DNA from: Liolophura sinensis
Lineage: Eukaryota; Mollusca; Polyplacophora; Chitonida; Chitonidae
Assembly (NCBI RefSeq): GCF_032854445.1
Contig: NC_088305.1
Location: forward strand, 1,555,001-1,619,000
Length of the DNA: 64,000 nucleotides
Direction: 5' to 3'
Every line of letters starts with the position of its first letter. The stretch's first letter is position 1. Position numbers and translations under genes: made by a program. Of this stretch, positions 53,833-64,000 are shown one piece after another. The notes under the pieces were generated by a model. It saw only the letters and a list, made by a program, of their open reading frames with translations, was not told where the DNA came from and made no database searches.

Positions 53833-54037
53833 CGGCCACTTCCACAAACCCATTTCTGACTTAATAGGTCAAAATTTGTAATACCATTTTATAGCTTATT
53901 TTTGGGCTCTAGAATTTCAAATGTGGATGAACTCAAAATGTTGTATTAGGACAAACAAGCGAAAATTTCAAATTCCAGCCCAAAAAGACTGAGCATCGTG
54001 ACGAAGTGTTTAGAAACGATTTTGTGGAAATGGCCTC
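53833..54037. mobile_element. MITE-like element, family C, copy 2
   Basis: GGCCACTTCCACAAACCCAT + TTCTGACTTAA at left, GTTTAGAAACGATTTTGTGG + AAATGGCC at right. Same layout as copy 1, with about a quarter of positions changed. Confidence 0.75.
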
Positions 54038-55367
54038 GGGTCCATCTCGTCAAAGGTGTTCATTTTTCCTCCTGAATTAGTATAAATCACACAAAACACC
54101 TCTTCCAATTCCCTAAGACAATTAGAGTATGTATGAAAAAAAAAGGCTCAAGACTCACAACTGTCCGAATTGAAATCTCATTTACATTTTACTTACGATA
54201 TCTTTTCCAAATACATGTAGACTGTGAAGGCGTTCGTTAGCAAAACAAGCATATAACAGCTGTCAAACAATCATTGCACGTGAACAAACAGTGATAACGC
54301 CAGCTAAATCGCGTATTTACACGTGTTAATGTATAGGTATATAAACGCTAACATATATCAAGGCCACAAGATTGTAGAGTATAGAGAAATGGCAACACAC
54401 AACACTCAGCAACCACATCTCCTTATCGTACTTCAACACGTATTTTTAACGAACTATACATAGACACACGCCATTTTGAAGTCTTACATAATTTGTTACA
54501 GGTTCGCATGTGCCACAATTTCCTTCTTTGTAACATTTGCTTTCCATGTATTTTTATTTTTTTTTTGAAAAGTTAAATGAAAATAAAAAGCTTATCTAAA
54601 TCCAATCTGAATGATGCACCAATTTAATTCGTCAATGAGCACTGTTGCAACAGCGATACAGATAGAGCCTATCCCTAATGAAAAACTTGACAGAAACCAA
54701 AAGTGTTCCCATAGCAGAACAGTAGTCTTTTTATCTTTGCGATTACAAAAGTTTTCTAAGTGTGTAGAAAAGCACAAAAATAAATATATTACAAATAAAA
54801 AAAAAAGCAGTTGACTTTGCAAAGCAACCTTAAAAATCTAGAAAAAAAAATGGTAAAAATGAGAAAAGTAATGCAGACAATATATGAAGTAATACATACT
54901 GCTCTACTCGTTTGATTCTGTCTCTGTCACAAAAAAACTGATACAGGTAATATATTGCAAACATCACTCCCAGACCAATGTATATGAAAACTACCTCCCT
55001 TCAGATGTTTTCATAGCCCCTTATTATATACATACACAAGTTCTAAAAATAAAATACATCACAAAAAAAAACAACAACAAACAAATCAAAACCAAAACAA
55101 TGAGATCATACCATGTGATTTTTGTATAAATTAAAAATGACAGAGCTATCATGTACAATGCATATCACTATTAAACCATTCTTTATTTACAATTTGAAAG
55201 GAATTTGATGCATCCCCAGTAAATTGTCTATCTACATTTGCCTAACGATGAAGAGCCATGCTTGGGCACTGCAATATACAAGCCAAATTCCACAACTACA
55301 TGTACACGTCTGAATTTAAATCAAAATCTAAAACATCAAGTAACTGCTTAATTTTTGCAAGGTTATT
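54038..55367. other. Intergenic, AT-rich, nothing recognised
   Basis: Many A runs. Short ORFs at 54,592-54,822 overlap on both strands and show no family features. Confidence 0.5.
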
Positions 55368-55577
55368 GTAATTCTTCAACATTTTCACATGTTTGCAAGG
55401 TTTTTATTCAAGCATATTCTGAAGGTATTATTCTGTGATGACTGATAAAATAGTACTTTTGTGAAGCCCTGAAATTGGCCTATCCGACAAATGTAGTGTT
55501 ATCTCCAAAATCAAATTAATAACATGCATAAAATGCACTGAAAGTTGCTCTTTCATATGTGAAAAGGTTGAAGTGCT
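55368..55577. mobile_element. MITE-like element, family A, copy 2
   Basis: Same ends and interior as 31,039-31,251 (TTCTTCAACATTTTCACATG ... CATATGTGAAAAGGTTGAAG). Orientation identical. Confidence 0.78.
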
Positions 55578-56074
55578 TGCCTCATATTCTGTTTAGTTTT
55601 ATTAAGTGAATTACACGTAAATACCTGTATCAAACCTACAACATAATCCTTCTGAACAATAACTACATATACATCTACCTTTACTAATTACTAACTTAAA
55701 CAAGCCCTACCTTTTCTACAACACCTGTTTGATTTAAACAACAAATGTCCACTTTGAAGTCGTCACATTTACACTTTTAATATATGGAGTCAAAAATTCA
55801 TGATATGTTCTGAGATGTTGAAATGGCTAACTACCTGTCATAAGATGGCGGCTTACAACTTTAACTTGACCTTGCCCAGTTCACTTAGGCACTCAAATTG
55901 TCCTATGAACCACGAACTACTGGACATAAAAGCTTTTTTTGTTGAAAATATTCTTTTTCTTGCAAAATAATTTGCAACCTCAAGACCCTGTCACTTTCCA
56001 AACTTACTTTACCTGTTGATTTTACAACCATGTCAACATATGTTTTAAAACCACCTTTCATACTGAAGTTTGAC
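55578..56074. other. Intergenic, nothing recognised
   Basis: No feature seen beyond AT-rich sequence. Confidence 0.45.
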
Positions 56075-56500
56075 AATGACCTTTCACACCGATGCTTCAC
56101 AATGATCTTTCATACTGATGTTTCACAGTGATCTTTCACAATGATGTTCACAATGACCTTTCACACTGATGCTTCACAATGACCTTTCACAATGATGTTC
56201 ACAGTGACCTTTCACACTGATGCTTCACAATGACCTTTCACAATGATGTTTCACAGTGATCTTTCACAATGATGTTCACGATGACCTTTCAGTTGATGTT
56301 TCAGTGACCTTTCACGCTGATGTTTCACAGTGACCTTTCACACTGATGTTTCATGATGACCTTTCACAATGATGTTCACAATGACCTTTCACACTGACGT
56401 TCACTGATGTTCACAATGACCTTTCACACTGATGTTCACAATGACCTTTCACACTGACGTTCACTGATATTCACAATGATCTTTCACACTGATGTTTCAC
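56075..56500. repeat. ~24-bp tandem array
   Basis: About 17 imperfect units of CACAATGACCTTTCACACTG plus ATGTTT. Some units lack a few bases. Confidence 0.88.
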
Positions 56501-58165
56501 AATAAATTTTTAGGCTCCTGTTTCACAATAATGTTGCACAATCTTTCACACCAATGTTTAAAAATGGACTTCTACAATGATGTTTCACAAAGACCTTTTA
56601 TACCACTGACTTTTGAAAAAACAGTATGGCCAGGACTGAAGAATGATTTTGGCTAAACATTGGACTGGCAATTTATCAGCCATATTGTGGCCAGCTAGGA
56701 CCGTAGAAATCAATCATTTAAGCTTTTGCAGGTTGCTACAAGCAAATTTACAACATTGTTAAAAGTCTGAACATTTTAAGCCTATGCTTGCAAAATTTCT
56801 CGTAACCAAGACAGCATGAGACTACATAAATTTTGTCCTGTTTTTGTGCTTTCCCATTTACATATACGGTGTAAAATGCAGTAATAATCAATCTACATGT
56901 AATACTGTTTCTTACAAAAATCTAATAATGCTGATGTGTACAATATTGTGTACAAACCGAATTGTTCATGAACCTGAATGATGAGATGTTCTAAAACAAC
57001 GTTTTCCCATAGTGAATGGGACAAAGATTCCCTACCTTATAGGCAAGGAAAACACAAATGTGAAGTACAAGTCAGGTGGAAGACCATTAAACACTGTCTA
57101 AAAATTCACATTTTTTTTTTAAAGAACTTTTTGAACCAATCAAAATTCAATTGAACTTTGGATTCTTCGGAGACTTTTTCTGACCATACTGGGACCAGTG
57201 ATGTCGTTTAACGCATAGACTTCTAGATTTCAACATCCTATAAGACACATATACATGTACATTCGCTGGACCTTGGGCCTTGAAACGACATAGTTCAGCC
57301 AGAAATAAGGATGTGAAGTCACCGATACCATCTGGGCCACTACAGACCAGCACAGAATCTGATGTTTTAAAAGCATGATTTTATTCAGCTGGAAAAATTC
57401 TGAGAAACAACTATTTTCCTGGACAAAGTTCACTGGACTTTCATCTGATATATACTTCATTTTAGTGGGGTTTTTTTTTGCCTTTTACTTTACAAACAGG
57501 AAGGGACATTGTGCCATGGAATCCACAACCTTCTCTCCACAACTTCTTCAGCAGCTACAGTCTAAATTTTCCTCTTTCCAAACTGAACAGCATCGAAAGC
57601 CGCCCATCTAAATGATAGAATTTTCACGTGAAAAAGTTTAATGCTCTTGACAAGTTGGCAGTTTATGGATTGAGTGCTGAGAATAAGGTGAAATGGCCAA
57701 ATGCATATGTGAGCTTTGCGTGATACACATGAAGAAACGCAATCAGTTTCTTAAAAAATACCCACTGGGTCCTGCCATGTTCTATTGATCAACTCTAATG
57801 ACAATGGGCGTATGACTCAGCAATGATCAAGTCTGTGATGAAGTTATTTCCTTACTTGTCTCCCCTTCAGGTGAAAATTTGGCAAGTGTGAATTTGGTCA
57901 AAAAAGCACAAATTGACATTAAACTGAGCGGTTGTGTTGCACAAATATCAATATTTTGTTGCATAATACTTTCCTATCAATCCTTTGGATAAAGTCCTTG
58001 AAAAAAAATATGAAAAAAAAAAAATAAAAAGGTTATTTTGTGACTAAAAATATCTTTCTATGTAGATTTTGTTTCCTATGAGACGGCAGTGAATGCTGCA
58101 CATACACTTTGTTGACATTTTGGCTTTGAACATGCTCAGTACAAACAATAACAATAAAATGTTAT
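56501..58165. other. AT-rich downstream region of the unknown gene
   Basis: No exon or repeat recognised. It may include distal 3' UTR of the gene at 58,527. Confidence 0.4.
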
Positions 58166-58345
58166 AATGGTCAGGCCTCCAAACCAAGGTCAGACATCCA
58201 AACCAAGGTCAGACATCCAAACCCAACGTGAGATATCAAGGTCAGACATCCAAACCCAAGGTTAGACATCCAAACCCAAGGTTAGACATCAAGGTCAGAC
58301 ATAAAAAACCAAAATCAGACGTCATATGTCAAGGTCAAATACTGG
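58166..58345. repeat. ~19-bp repeat
   Basis: GGTCAGACATCCAAACCAA in eight or so variable copies. Confidence 0.82.
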
Positions 58346-58514
58346 AGGTCAAGGGCAGATATCAATGTCTACTTATACCTTGTGAGTCCTTCCATGTAGT
58401 ATAGTTCTGCGAAAGCCAAGCCTGATGCTGGCTCAACTTTCTCAATGATTTGTAGAAACATCTGCATGCTTTGACAATTCATATGTTCTCAATTAATACT
58501 CTACGTCTCCCAGC

Positions 58515-58520
58515 TTTATT
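58515..58520 (-). terminator. Poly(A) signal of the unknown gene
   Basis: AATAAA on the minus strand six bases past the stop codon. A second AATAAA overlaps the stop itself. Use is inferred. Confidence 0.4.
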
Positions 58521-58526
58521 ATAGTT

Positions 58527-60231
58527 TTATTCATCCATGTTCAGATAGCTGGCTCCCCTGTCCAATTCAGTGTATTGTTTGTTGACGAAGCGGTCAAGTT
58601 TGTCTGCGGGGTTGTGTGTGTTTAGGTTACGGGGATCTGACAGACCAGTTTTGTGGTACACGTCCAGACTGGTGGGTCTCTGTGTCCGCAAGCCTTCCTC
58701 CCCCATGGGATCGGCTGCTGACCCCTCAGACAACTCATCCTCTACAGTCTGAGGGATTTCGTCCAAACTTCTGTCTATACACGGCACACTGTCACGGTTA
58801 GAGCTGCGTGCCGGCGGCAGCGGACGTGACTTTGGACCCAGGTCTTGGGGAACTCCTACTATACTTCCACGACTAGACCCACTACTGGTGCTGCTACCAG
58901 AGGGTGTGTTGGCTATCGGGCTCCGCTCAAAACTTCCCGCATTGATACGCGGTAGGCCCTCCAACAGCTTCTGTAATCTCTCGTTAGCACTGTATGAAAC
59001 CTTCTGAGGCTGCCGTTGTGGTAGAGGTGGCGCCATCTGGTGGTCCCGATCTCCTGACGGAACCAACTGGATGCGGTTTGGACCTGCTCGGATGACATTG
59101 CTGAAGGTTGGCGGGGATGATGACTGTGACCTTGATCGTGATCTTGGATTGACGAGGTCTTCGATGCTTTTCCGATCAGGATCTTGCTCGCTGCCGTAGC
59201 CCGAGCTTTTCTCACAGCCGCTGCGGGAGTTTGCCGTGCCCTGGTGCGAGCTCAAGTCACTAGTGTTGAGATTACCGTTATCATCGTCTGTCCCTCTCAA
59301 CCCTCTGCCATCGTAATTGCCTCGGGAATGGAGTAGGAACTTTTCAAACCTGAGTGGACTGAGTTTAGGGATGCGAGAGAGCCCTAACCCTGCAGCGTCA
59401 GATGTGGGTGGTTCATGGTCCCTGTGGAACCGCCGGTCCTCCCGATTATTACTGTAGGTGTACTTAGGTGCGCTCGTGTGGTCTGGACGCTTGTTACACT
59501 GATAGTAATCGCGGTCCACCTCAGTCTCACTGCTGCGAATGTCCTCGGAGTTAGACGGCGAGATTTTGTGTTCGTTGGCCATGTCCTCCGGAGATGGTGA
59601 CAGATCCACGTATGTTGACTGATTCCTCTCCATCATGTCTTCCAGGGGACGCAGACGTAGGTGTTTGGCGCGCGCGGGTGACGGAATCCCATTGTCACGT
59701 CCACTGTTGTTGCTTCCACGCCTGGAGTACGGGTATCCACCTGTGCGTCCGCTACTGGCAAAGCTCAGTGCGGGGCTGTGCAGCGGACTGTCGAACATGG
59801 TGGTTGGTGGCGCGGGCAACACAAACTGATTCTCATAGCTGTCTGACCCAGGCATGGTTAGTCCCGCGTAATTGTGGTCGTGGTCTCTATGGTAACAAGC
59901 AGCGGTCCCCTCGAGGATCTGGCGCAGTTCGGCATCCTCATCCTCCTCTTCCAGCTCCTCGTCATTGCCCATACACTGCGTGAGACTCAGACTTGACCTC
60001 GATCCTGTCTCGCAGTCGTTCTGGTCATCTGTGTTTGTGTCCTCGCTGGTCTGAGCCATTGCCTCACGGAACTTTATCGAGTTCAGCGAATTCTTCAGAA
60101 TGCCTTTCTCTGGAGGTTTGGCACTGTTCGGGGAGGTAATGATGATGGGAGGGGGAGGTAACTCTCCAATGTCGCTTTCCTCCTCAGAAGATGGTCTCAT
60201 TTTCTTACCTTTCTTCTTTGATTTACCCAGT
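58527..60231 (-). CDS. Large last exon of the unrecognised protein
   Basis: A 1705-nt exon open to TAA at 58,527-58,529. Acceptor TTATCCTTCCAG. Codon use looks coding: GC-richer than the flanks and stop-free for 568 codons. Features: poly-Lys start, PPPPIIITSP, PEKGILKN, acidic run, SSGYGSEQD, RSRSRSQSSSPP, and phosphorylation-type RRGS/SPSP sites. Confidence 0.9.
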
Positions 60232-63200
60232 CTGGAAGGATAAAACAAAAAAAATTCTTACTCAGATCAGGTGCTTAAAACAATTCTTACGACTTCCAAG
60301 AGAAGAACAAAATTGCTTTGAAGATTCATATTCAAGAAATTGAAAACATGATACTCACGCAAAAACACCTTATGATGTTAACGAAAATAAACGTAACAAT
60401 CAGGGAAATCAAGAAATCAAAATGAAGCAATGTACATGGAATATAAAATCATGTGTAAAATCATCGTGTAAAATCATCCAGATTTATTAAATTATGTGTA
60501 GCTCAAACCCCACCTGGAACCCCACGTATGAAAACAGCCCTAGTACTCATGCACGTGTATATTTATTTATTTATTTGACTGGTGTTTTGCGCCGTACTCA
60601 AGAATATTTCACCTATACGACGGCGGTAAGCATTATGGTGGGAGGGAATTGGGCTGAGCCCTGGGGAAACCCACAACCTCTACAGGTTGCTGGATGACCT
60701 TTCAACCTACGACCAGAAAATAAAACATACACATGTATACATGTATTGACCCTCATGACCCTCACCACCATCACCATCACCAATACCACCACCAGTTAGT
60801 ATCAAGACCCTCACCACCATCACCATCACCACTACCACCACCAGTTAGCATCAAGACCCTCACCACCATCACCATCACCACTACCACCACCAGTTAGCAT
60901 CAAGACCCTCACCACCGTCACCATCACCAATACCACCACCAGTTAGCATCATGACCCTCACCACCATCCCCATCACCACTACCACCACCAGTTAGCATCA
61001 AGACCCTCACCACCATCACCATCACCACTACCACCACCAGTTAGCATCATGACCCTCACCACCATCACCATCACCACTACCACCACCAGTTAGCAACATG
61101 ACCCTCACCACCGTCACCATCACCAATACCACCACCAGTTAGCATCATGACCCTCACCACCATCACCATCACCACTACCACCACCAGTTAGCATCATGAC
61201 CCTCACCACCAACACCATCACCAATACCACCACCAGTTAGCATCATGACCCTCACCACCATCACCATCACCAATACCACCACCCATTAGCATCATGACCC
61301 TCACCACCGTCACCATCACCAATACCACCACCAGTTAGCATCATGACCCTCACCACCATCACCACTACCACCACCAGTTAGCATCATGACCCTCACCACC
61401 ATAATAATCACCACCACCAGTTAGCATCATGACCCTCACCACCATTCCCATCACAATCACCACTACCACCACAAGTTAGAATCATGACCCTCACCACCAT
61501 TCCCATCACAATCACCACTACCACCACAAGTTAGCATCATGACCTCATCACTGTCACCATCACCCATTAGCATCATGACCCTGACCACCGTCACAATATA
61601 CCACCACCCATTAGCATCATGACCCTCACGACCATCACAATATACCACCACCCATTAGCATCAAGACCGTCACCACCGTCACAATATACCACCACCCATT
61701 AGCATCATGACCCTCACCACCATCAACAATACCACAACCAGTTAGCATCATGACCCTCACCACCGTCACAATCACCAATACCACCACCCGTTAGCATCAC
61801 GACCCTCACCACCGTCACCATCACCAATACCACCATCAGTTAGCATCATGACCCTCACCACCATTCCAATCACAATCACCACTGCCACCACAAGTTAGCA
61901 TCATGACCCTCACCACCATCACAATATACCACCACCCATTAGCATCATGACCCTCACCACCGTCACAATATACCACCACCCATTAGCATCATGACCCTCA
62001 CCACCATCACCAATACCACCACCAGTTAGCATCACGACCCTCACCACCATCACCACCACCCATTAGCACCATTGGCATTATTACCACAGTTTTTAAATAA
62101 TCACCATCACCAGCATTGCAATCGCTGCAAACATCACCACACACCAGACACCACTGCTACCAGACACCACACACCACTGCCACCAGACACCACTGCCATC
62201 AGACACCACAGCCACTGGACACCAGACACCACCACCACCATAAAGCACACACACACTGCCAACAGACACCAGACACTACTATCACCAACACCACAGAGGC
62301 ATGGAAAACCTCAACTCTATATATGAAGTACTTTTTGAGGTATATTTATATGTATCATACACGCACTGATTCTAATACCCAATACACTAAGTCATGAATT
62401 TTATACTGAATGGTAATTAATATGCTCACAGCATGTCTCCAGTGGAACAAGCCCTCCAGTTATTGTGCTCTACATGTATGCAAGACCTCAACTCAAACAC
62501 ATCAAGTACTTTACAAGAAATAACTGTCAAGCTAATAATGAAAAATTGGGACAGATCTATTGATGTGGTGTATAAATTCTGGGTTCTGTTCCCTGCCCTG
62601 AGGTGAGTATTACCTGGTGTTTTGTATATATGCTGGGTTGTGTTCCCCTCCCTGAGGTGAGCATTACCTGGTGTTGTGTATAAATGCTGGGTTGTGTTCC
62701 CCTCCCTGAGGTGAGCATTACCTGGTGTTGTGTATAAATGCTGGGTTGTGTTCCCCCCCCGAGGTGAGCATTACCTGGTGTTGTGTATAAATGCTGGGTT
62801 GTGTTCCCCTCCCTGAGGTGAGTATTACCTGGTGTTGTGTATAAATGTTGGGTTGTGTTCCCCTCCCTGAGGTGAGTATTACCTGGTGTTGTGTATAAAT
62901 GCTGGGTTGTGTTCCCCTCCCTGAGGTGAGTATTACCTGGTGTCGTGTATAAATGCTGGGTTCTGTTCTACACGAAGACATTATAACCTTCATCTAAATA
63001 CTTTAACCTTCATCCAATCATTGTAAGCTTTATCAAGACATTGTAACCTTCATCCAGTTATTGTAACCTTCATACAGCTGTTGAAGCGTTAAACATTTTA
63101 TTGTTACACCTTCATCCAGTTAGTGTGACATTCATCCAGTTATTGTTACACCTTCATCCAGTTACTGTAACCATCATCCCATTATTGTGTGAGTAAGAAA

Positions 63201-63454
63201 GCAGACAAAAGCAACAACACCGATTGTTAGAGGCTTGGTTAGTGCTACACATACCTATATGTTGGCAAACTGCCAAAACTTATTAACCTGAGCGATTTCT
63301 TTCCAGACCCGTCAGAGTTGTCCCCTTTCTTCTTGAGGAGAGACGAGTCTTGGCCGATGAAGATGTTGTTTTTACTTCCCGACAAAACTGACTTGTTTGG
63401 TGTCTTTCGTCTTTTGAAAAGAAGCGAAAATATGTAAACATTTTGTTCGGACAT
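58527..63454 (-). CDS. Unrecognised Ser/Pro-rich protein, two exons
   Basis: Exons 63255-63454 and 58527-60231 join in matching phase (AG|A gives Arg). Exon one starts with an ATG directly after a possible acceptor (TTCAG), so 63,454 is either the protein start or an internal border. It codes SLLFKRRKTPNK..., a basic patch after a short hydrophobic run. Exon two (568 residues) begins LGKSKKKGKKMRPSSEEESD and is rich in Ser, Pro, Arg and acidic stretches (ELEEEDEDAELRQILEG). PEKGILKN matches the [GS]ILK docking motif for protein phosphatase 1. PPLPQRQP and RPLPPAR are proline-rich possible SH3 ligands. The chain ends SYLNMDE. No folded domain is seen. It could be the cytoplasmic tail of a membrane protein or an intracellular scaffold. 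Family unknown. Confidence 0.75.
60556..60720 (-). mobile_element. SINE, head missing
   Basis: Near-consensus tail and core (GCGCCGTACTCAAGAATATT, AGCATTATGGTGGGAGGG), body to ACCTTTCAACCTACGACCAG. A minisatellite starts 25 bp later. Confidence 0.85.
60743..62080. repeat. ~49-bp minisatellite rich in ACC
   Basis: About 28 units of GACCCTCACCACCATCACCA plus TCACCAATACCACCACCAGT plus TAGCATCAT. The inner (ACCATC) part varies in length. In the intron of the unrecognised gene. Confidence 0.93.
62128..62295. repeat. CACCAGACACCACTGCC short repeat
   Basis: About ten irregular units of ACCAGACACCACTG. Possibly derived from the array to the left. Confidence 0.8.
62560..62967 (-). repeat. 54-bp minisatellite with donor-like motif
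   Basis: Seven to eight units of GTGTATAAATGCTGGGTTGT plus GTTCCCCTCCCTGAGGTGAG plus CATTACCTGGTGTT. On the minus strand each has ACACCAG|GTAATG (donor-like) and CACCTCAG (acceptor-like). The unit length, divisible by three, gives the ORF at 62718-62993. Confidence 0.92.
62985..63180. repeat. ~20-bp tandem repeat
   Basis: About eight imperfect units of ACCTTCATCCAGTTATTGTA. Confidence 0.82.
63255..63454 (-). CDS. First visible exon of the unrecognised protein
   Basis: 200 nt, phase 0 to 2, donor GTATGT. It codes for MSEQNVYIFSLLFKRRKTPN, then a Ser/Lys-rich stretch ending LISFGSLPTYR. A shorter version starting at about 63,410 (acceptor TTTCAAAAG) is possible. Confidence 0.65.
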
Positions 63455-63675
63455 CTGAATTTAAACGAATAATGTATAACAAAACAATTTATCATGATGA
63501 CTTAAAGGACAAGACAATGACTGATTTAATGATAGATACAAATACTGATGCTGCATCAAAAAACTTTCCATCTTAAAATTAAGATAGTGATTTTCAAACA
63601 AAGATATTATCACAAATAAGACAGAGGAGATATATCTTAATTTTTATTTGATTATTGCTTAATTCAGTTTTAACT

Positions 63676-63905
63676 TACATGATTTATTTATTTATGTGGT
63701 TGGAGTTTTATGCCATTCTGAAGAATATTTCACTAATACGGCGGCGATGAGCATTATGGTGGGAGGAAACCAAACTAAACCCAGAACAATCTGCAGACTG
63801 CTGCCAGACCTTCCACGTATCAGCGGGGAGGAAGCCAGGATGAGCTGGACTTGAACTCACAGTGACCCCACTGGTGAGACCAGGTTGGCCACGGAGGCCC
63901 CCCAC
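63676..63905 (-). mobile_element. tRNA-derived SINE, nearly full length
   Basis: TTTATTTATTTATGTGGTTG tail, GCCATTCTGAAGAATATTTC core, AGCATTATGGTGGGAGGAAA, head with GCTGGACTTGAACTCACAGT and GGCCACGGAGGCCCCCC. Confidence 0.88.
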
Positions 63906-64000
63906 TTATATGATGGCAGTCATTTTTATGGTTAGAAGAAACTGGTGAACTGGTGTACAGACATGCACATCACACTGGTGCCACAAACTTCCATGAACAC

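Noticed and set aside
58570-59983. Plus-strand ORFs opposite the large exon
   Set aside because: Antisense shadows of a GC-richer coding exon.
62072-62397. His/Thr-rich ORFs (HHTPDTTATRHH type)
   Set aside because: Low-complexity reading of a CACCAGACACC repeat.

Overview
This is eukaryotic, metazoan DNA. Genes are split into short exons with GT/AG borders, and introns are packed with minisatellites. At least two dozen copies of a tRNA-derived SINE ending in AAATAAAT repeats are present. SINE structure and gene content suggest a lophotrochozoan, most likely a mollusc. The species cannot be named from the sequence. All three protein-coding genes lie on the minus strand and were assembled here by matching reading frame, splice sites and intron phase.

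Region 1 (about 1-11,800): an animal haem peroxidase gene of the peroxinectin/chorion-peroxidase type. Nine exons at 309-7466 join with perfectly matching phases. The C-terminal exons lie beyond the left edge. Two further candidate 5' exons (10344-10386, 11699-11810) are less certain. The distal His, catalytic Arg, proximal His and a Ca-site loop are present. The residues that form covalent haem links in mammalian peroxidases are replaced.

Region 2 (about 11,800-17,500): intergenic DNA dominated by a 50-bp array and a large 33-bp array.

Region 3 (17,546-48,036): a complete OXSR1/STK39 (OSR1/SPAK, fly Fray) kinase gene. Seventeen coding exons add up to exactly 1626 nt, or 541 codons plus stop, close to the 527-545 aa of the human proteins. 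The kinase domain, T-loop, S-motif and C-terminal CCT domain are all present. Roughly a third of the gene is tandem repeat.

Region 4 (48,037-58,500): intergenic DNA with a dead Tc1-type transposon nested in a SINE, several MITE-like inverted-repeat elements and AT-rich sequence.

Region 5 (58,527-63,454 and possibly beyond): two exons of an unrecognised Ser/Pro-rich, acidic protein with a very large last exon.

The most unusual signal is that several minisatellites are built from exon-intron junctions. The 51-bp array in OXSR1 intron 4 repeats the end of exon 4 with its 5' splice site about 29 times. The 73-bp array in intron 6 repeats the start of exon 7 with its 3' splice site about 12 times. 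A 92-bp duplication copies the end of exon 13 with its donor. A 40-bp array in the peroxidase gene starts at the donor of a candidate exon. Other arrays end abruptly inside truncated SINEs.
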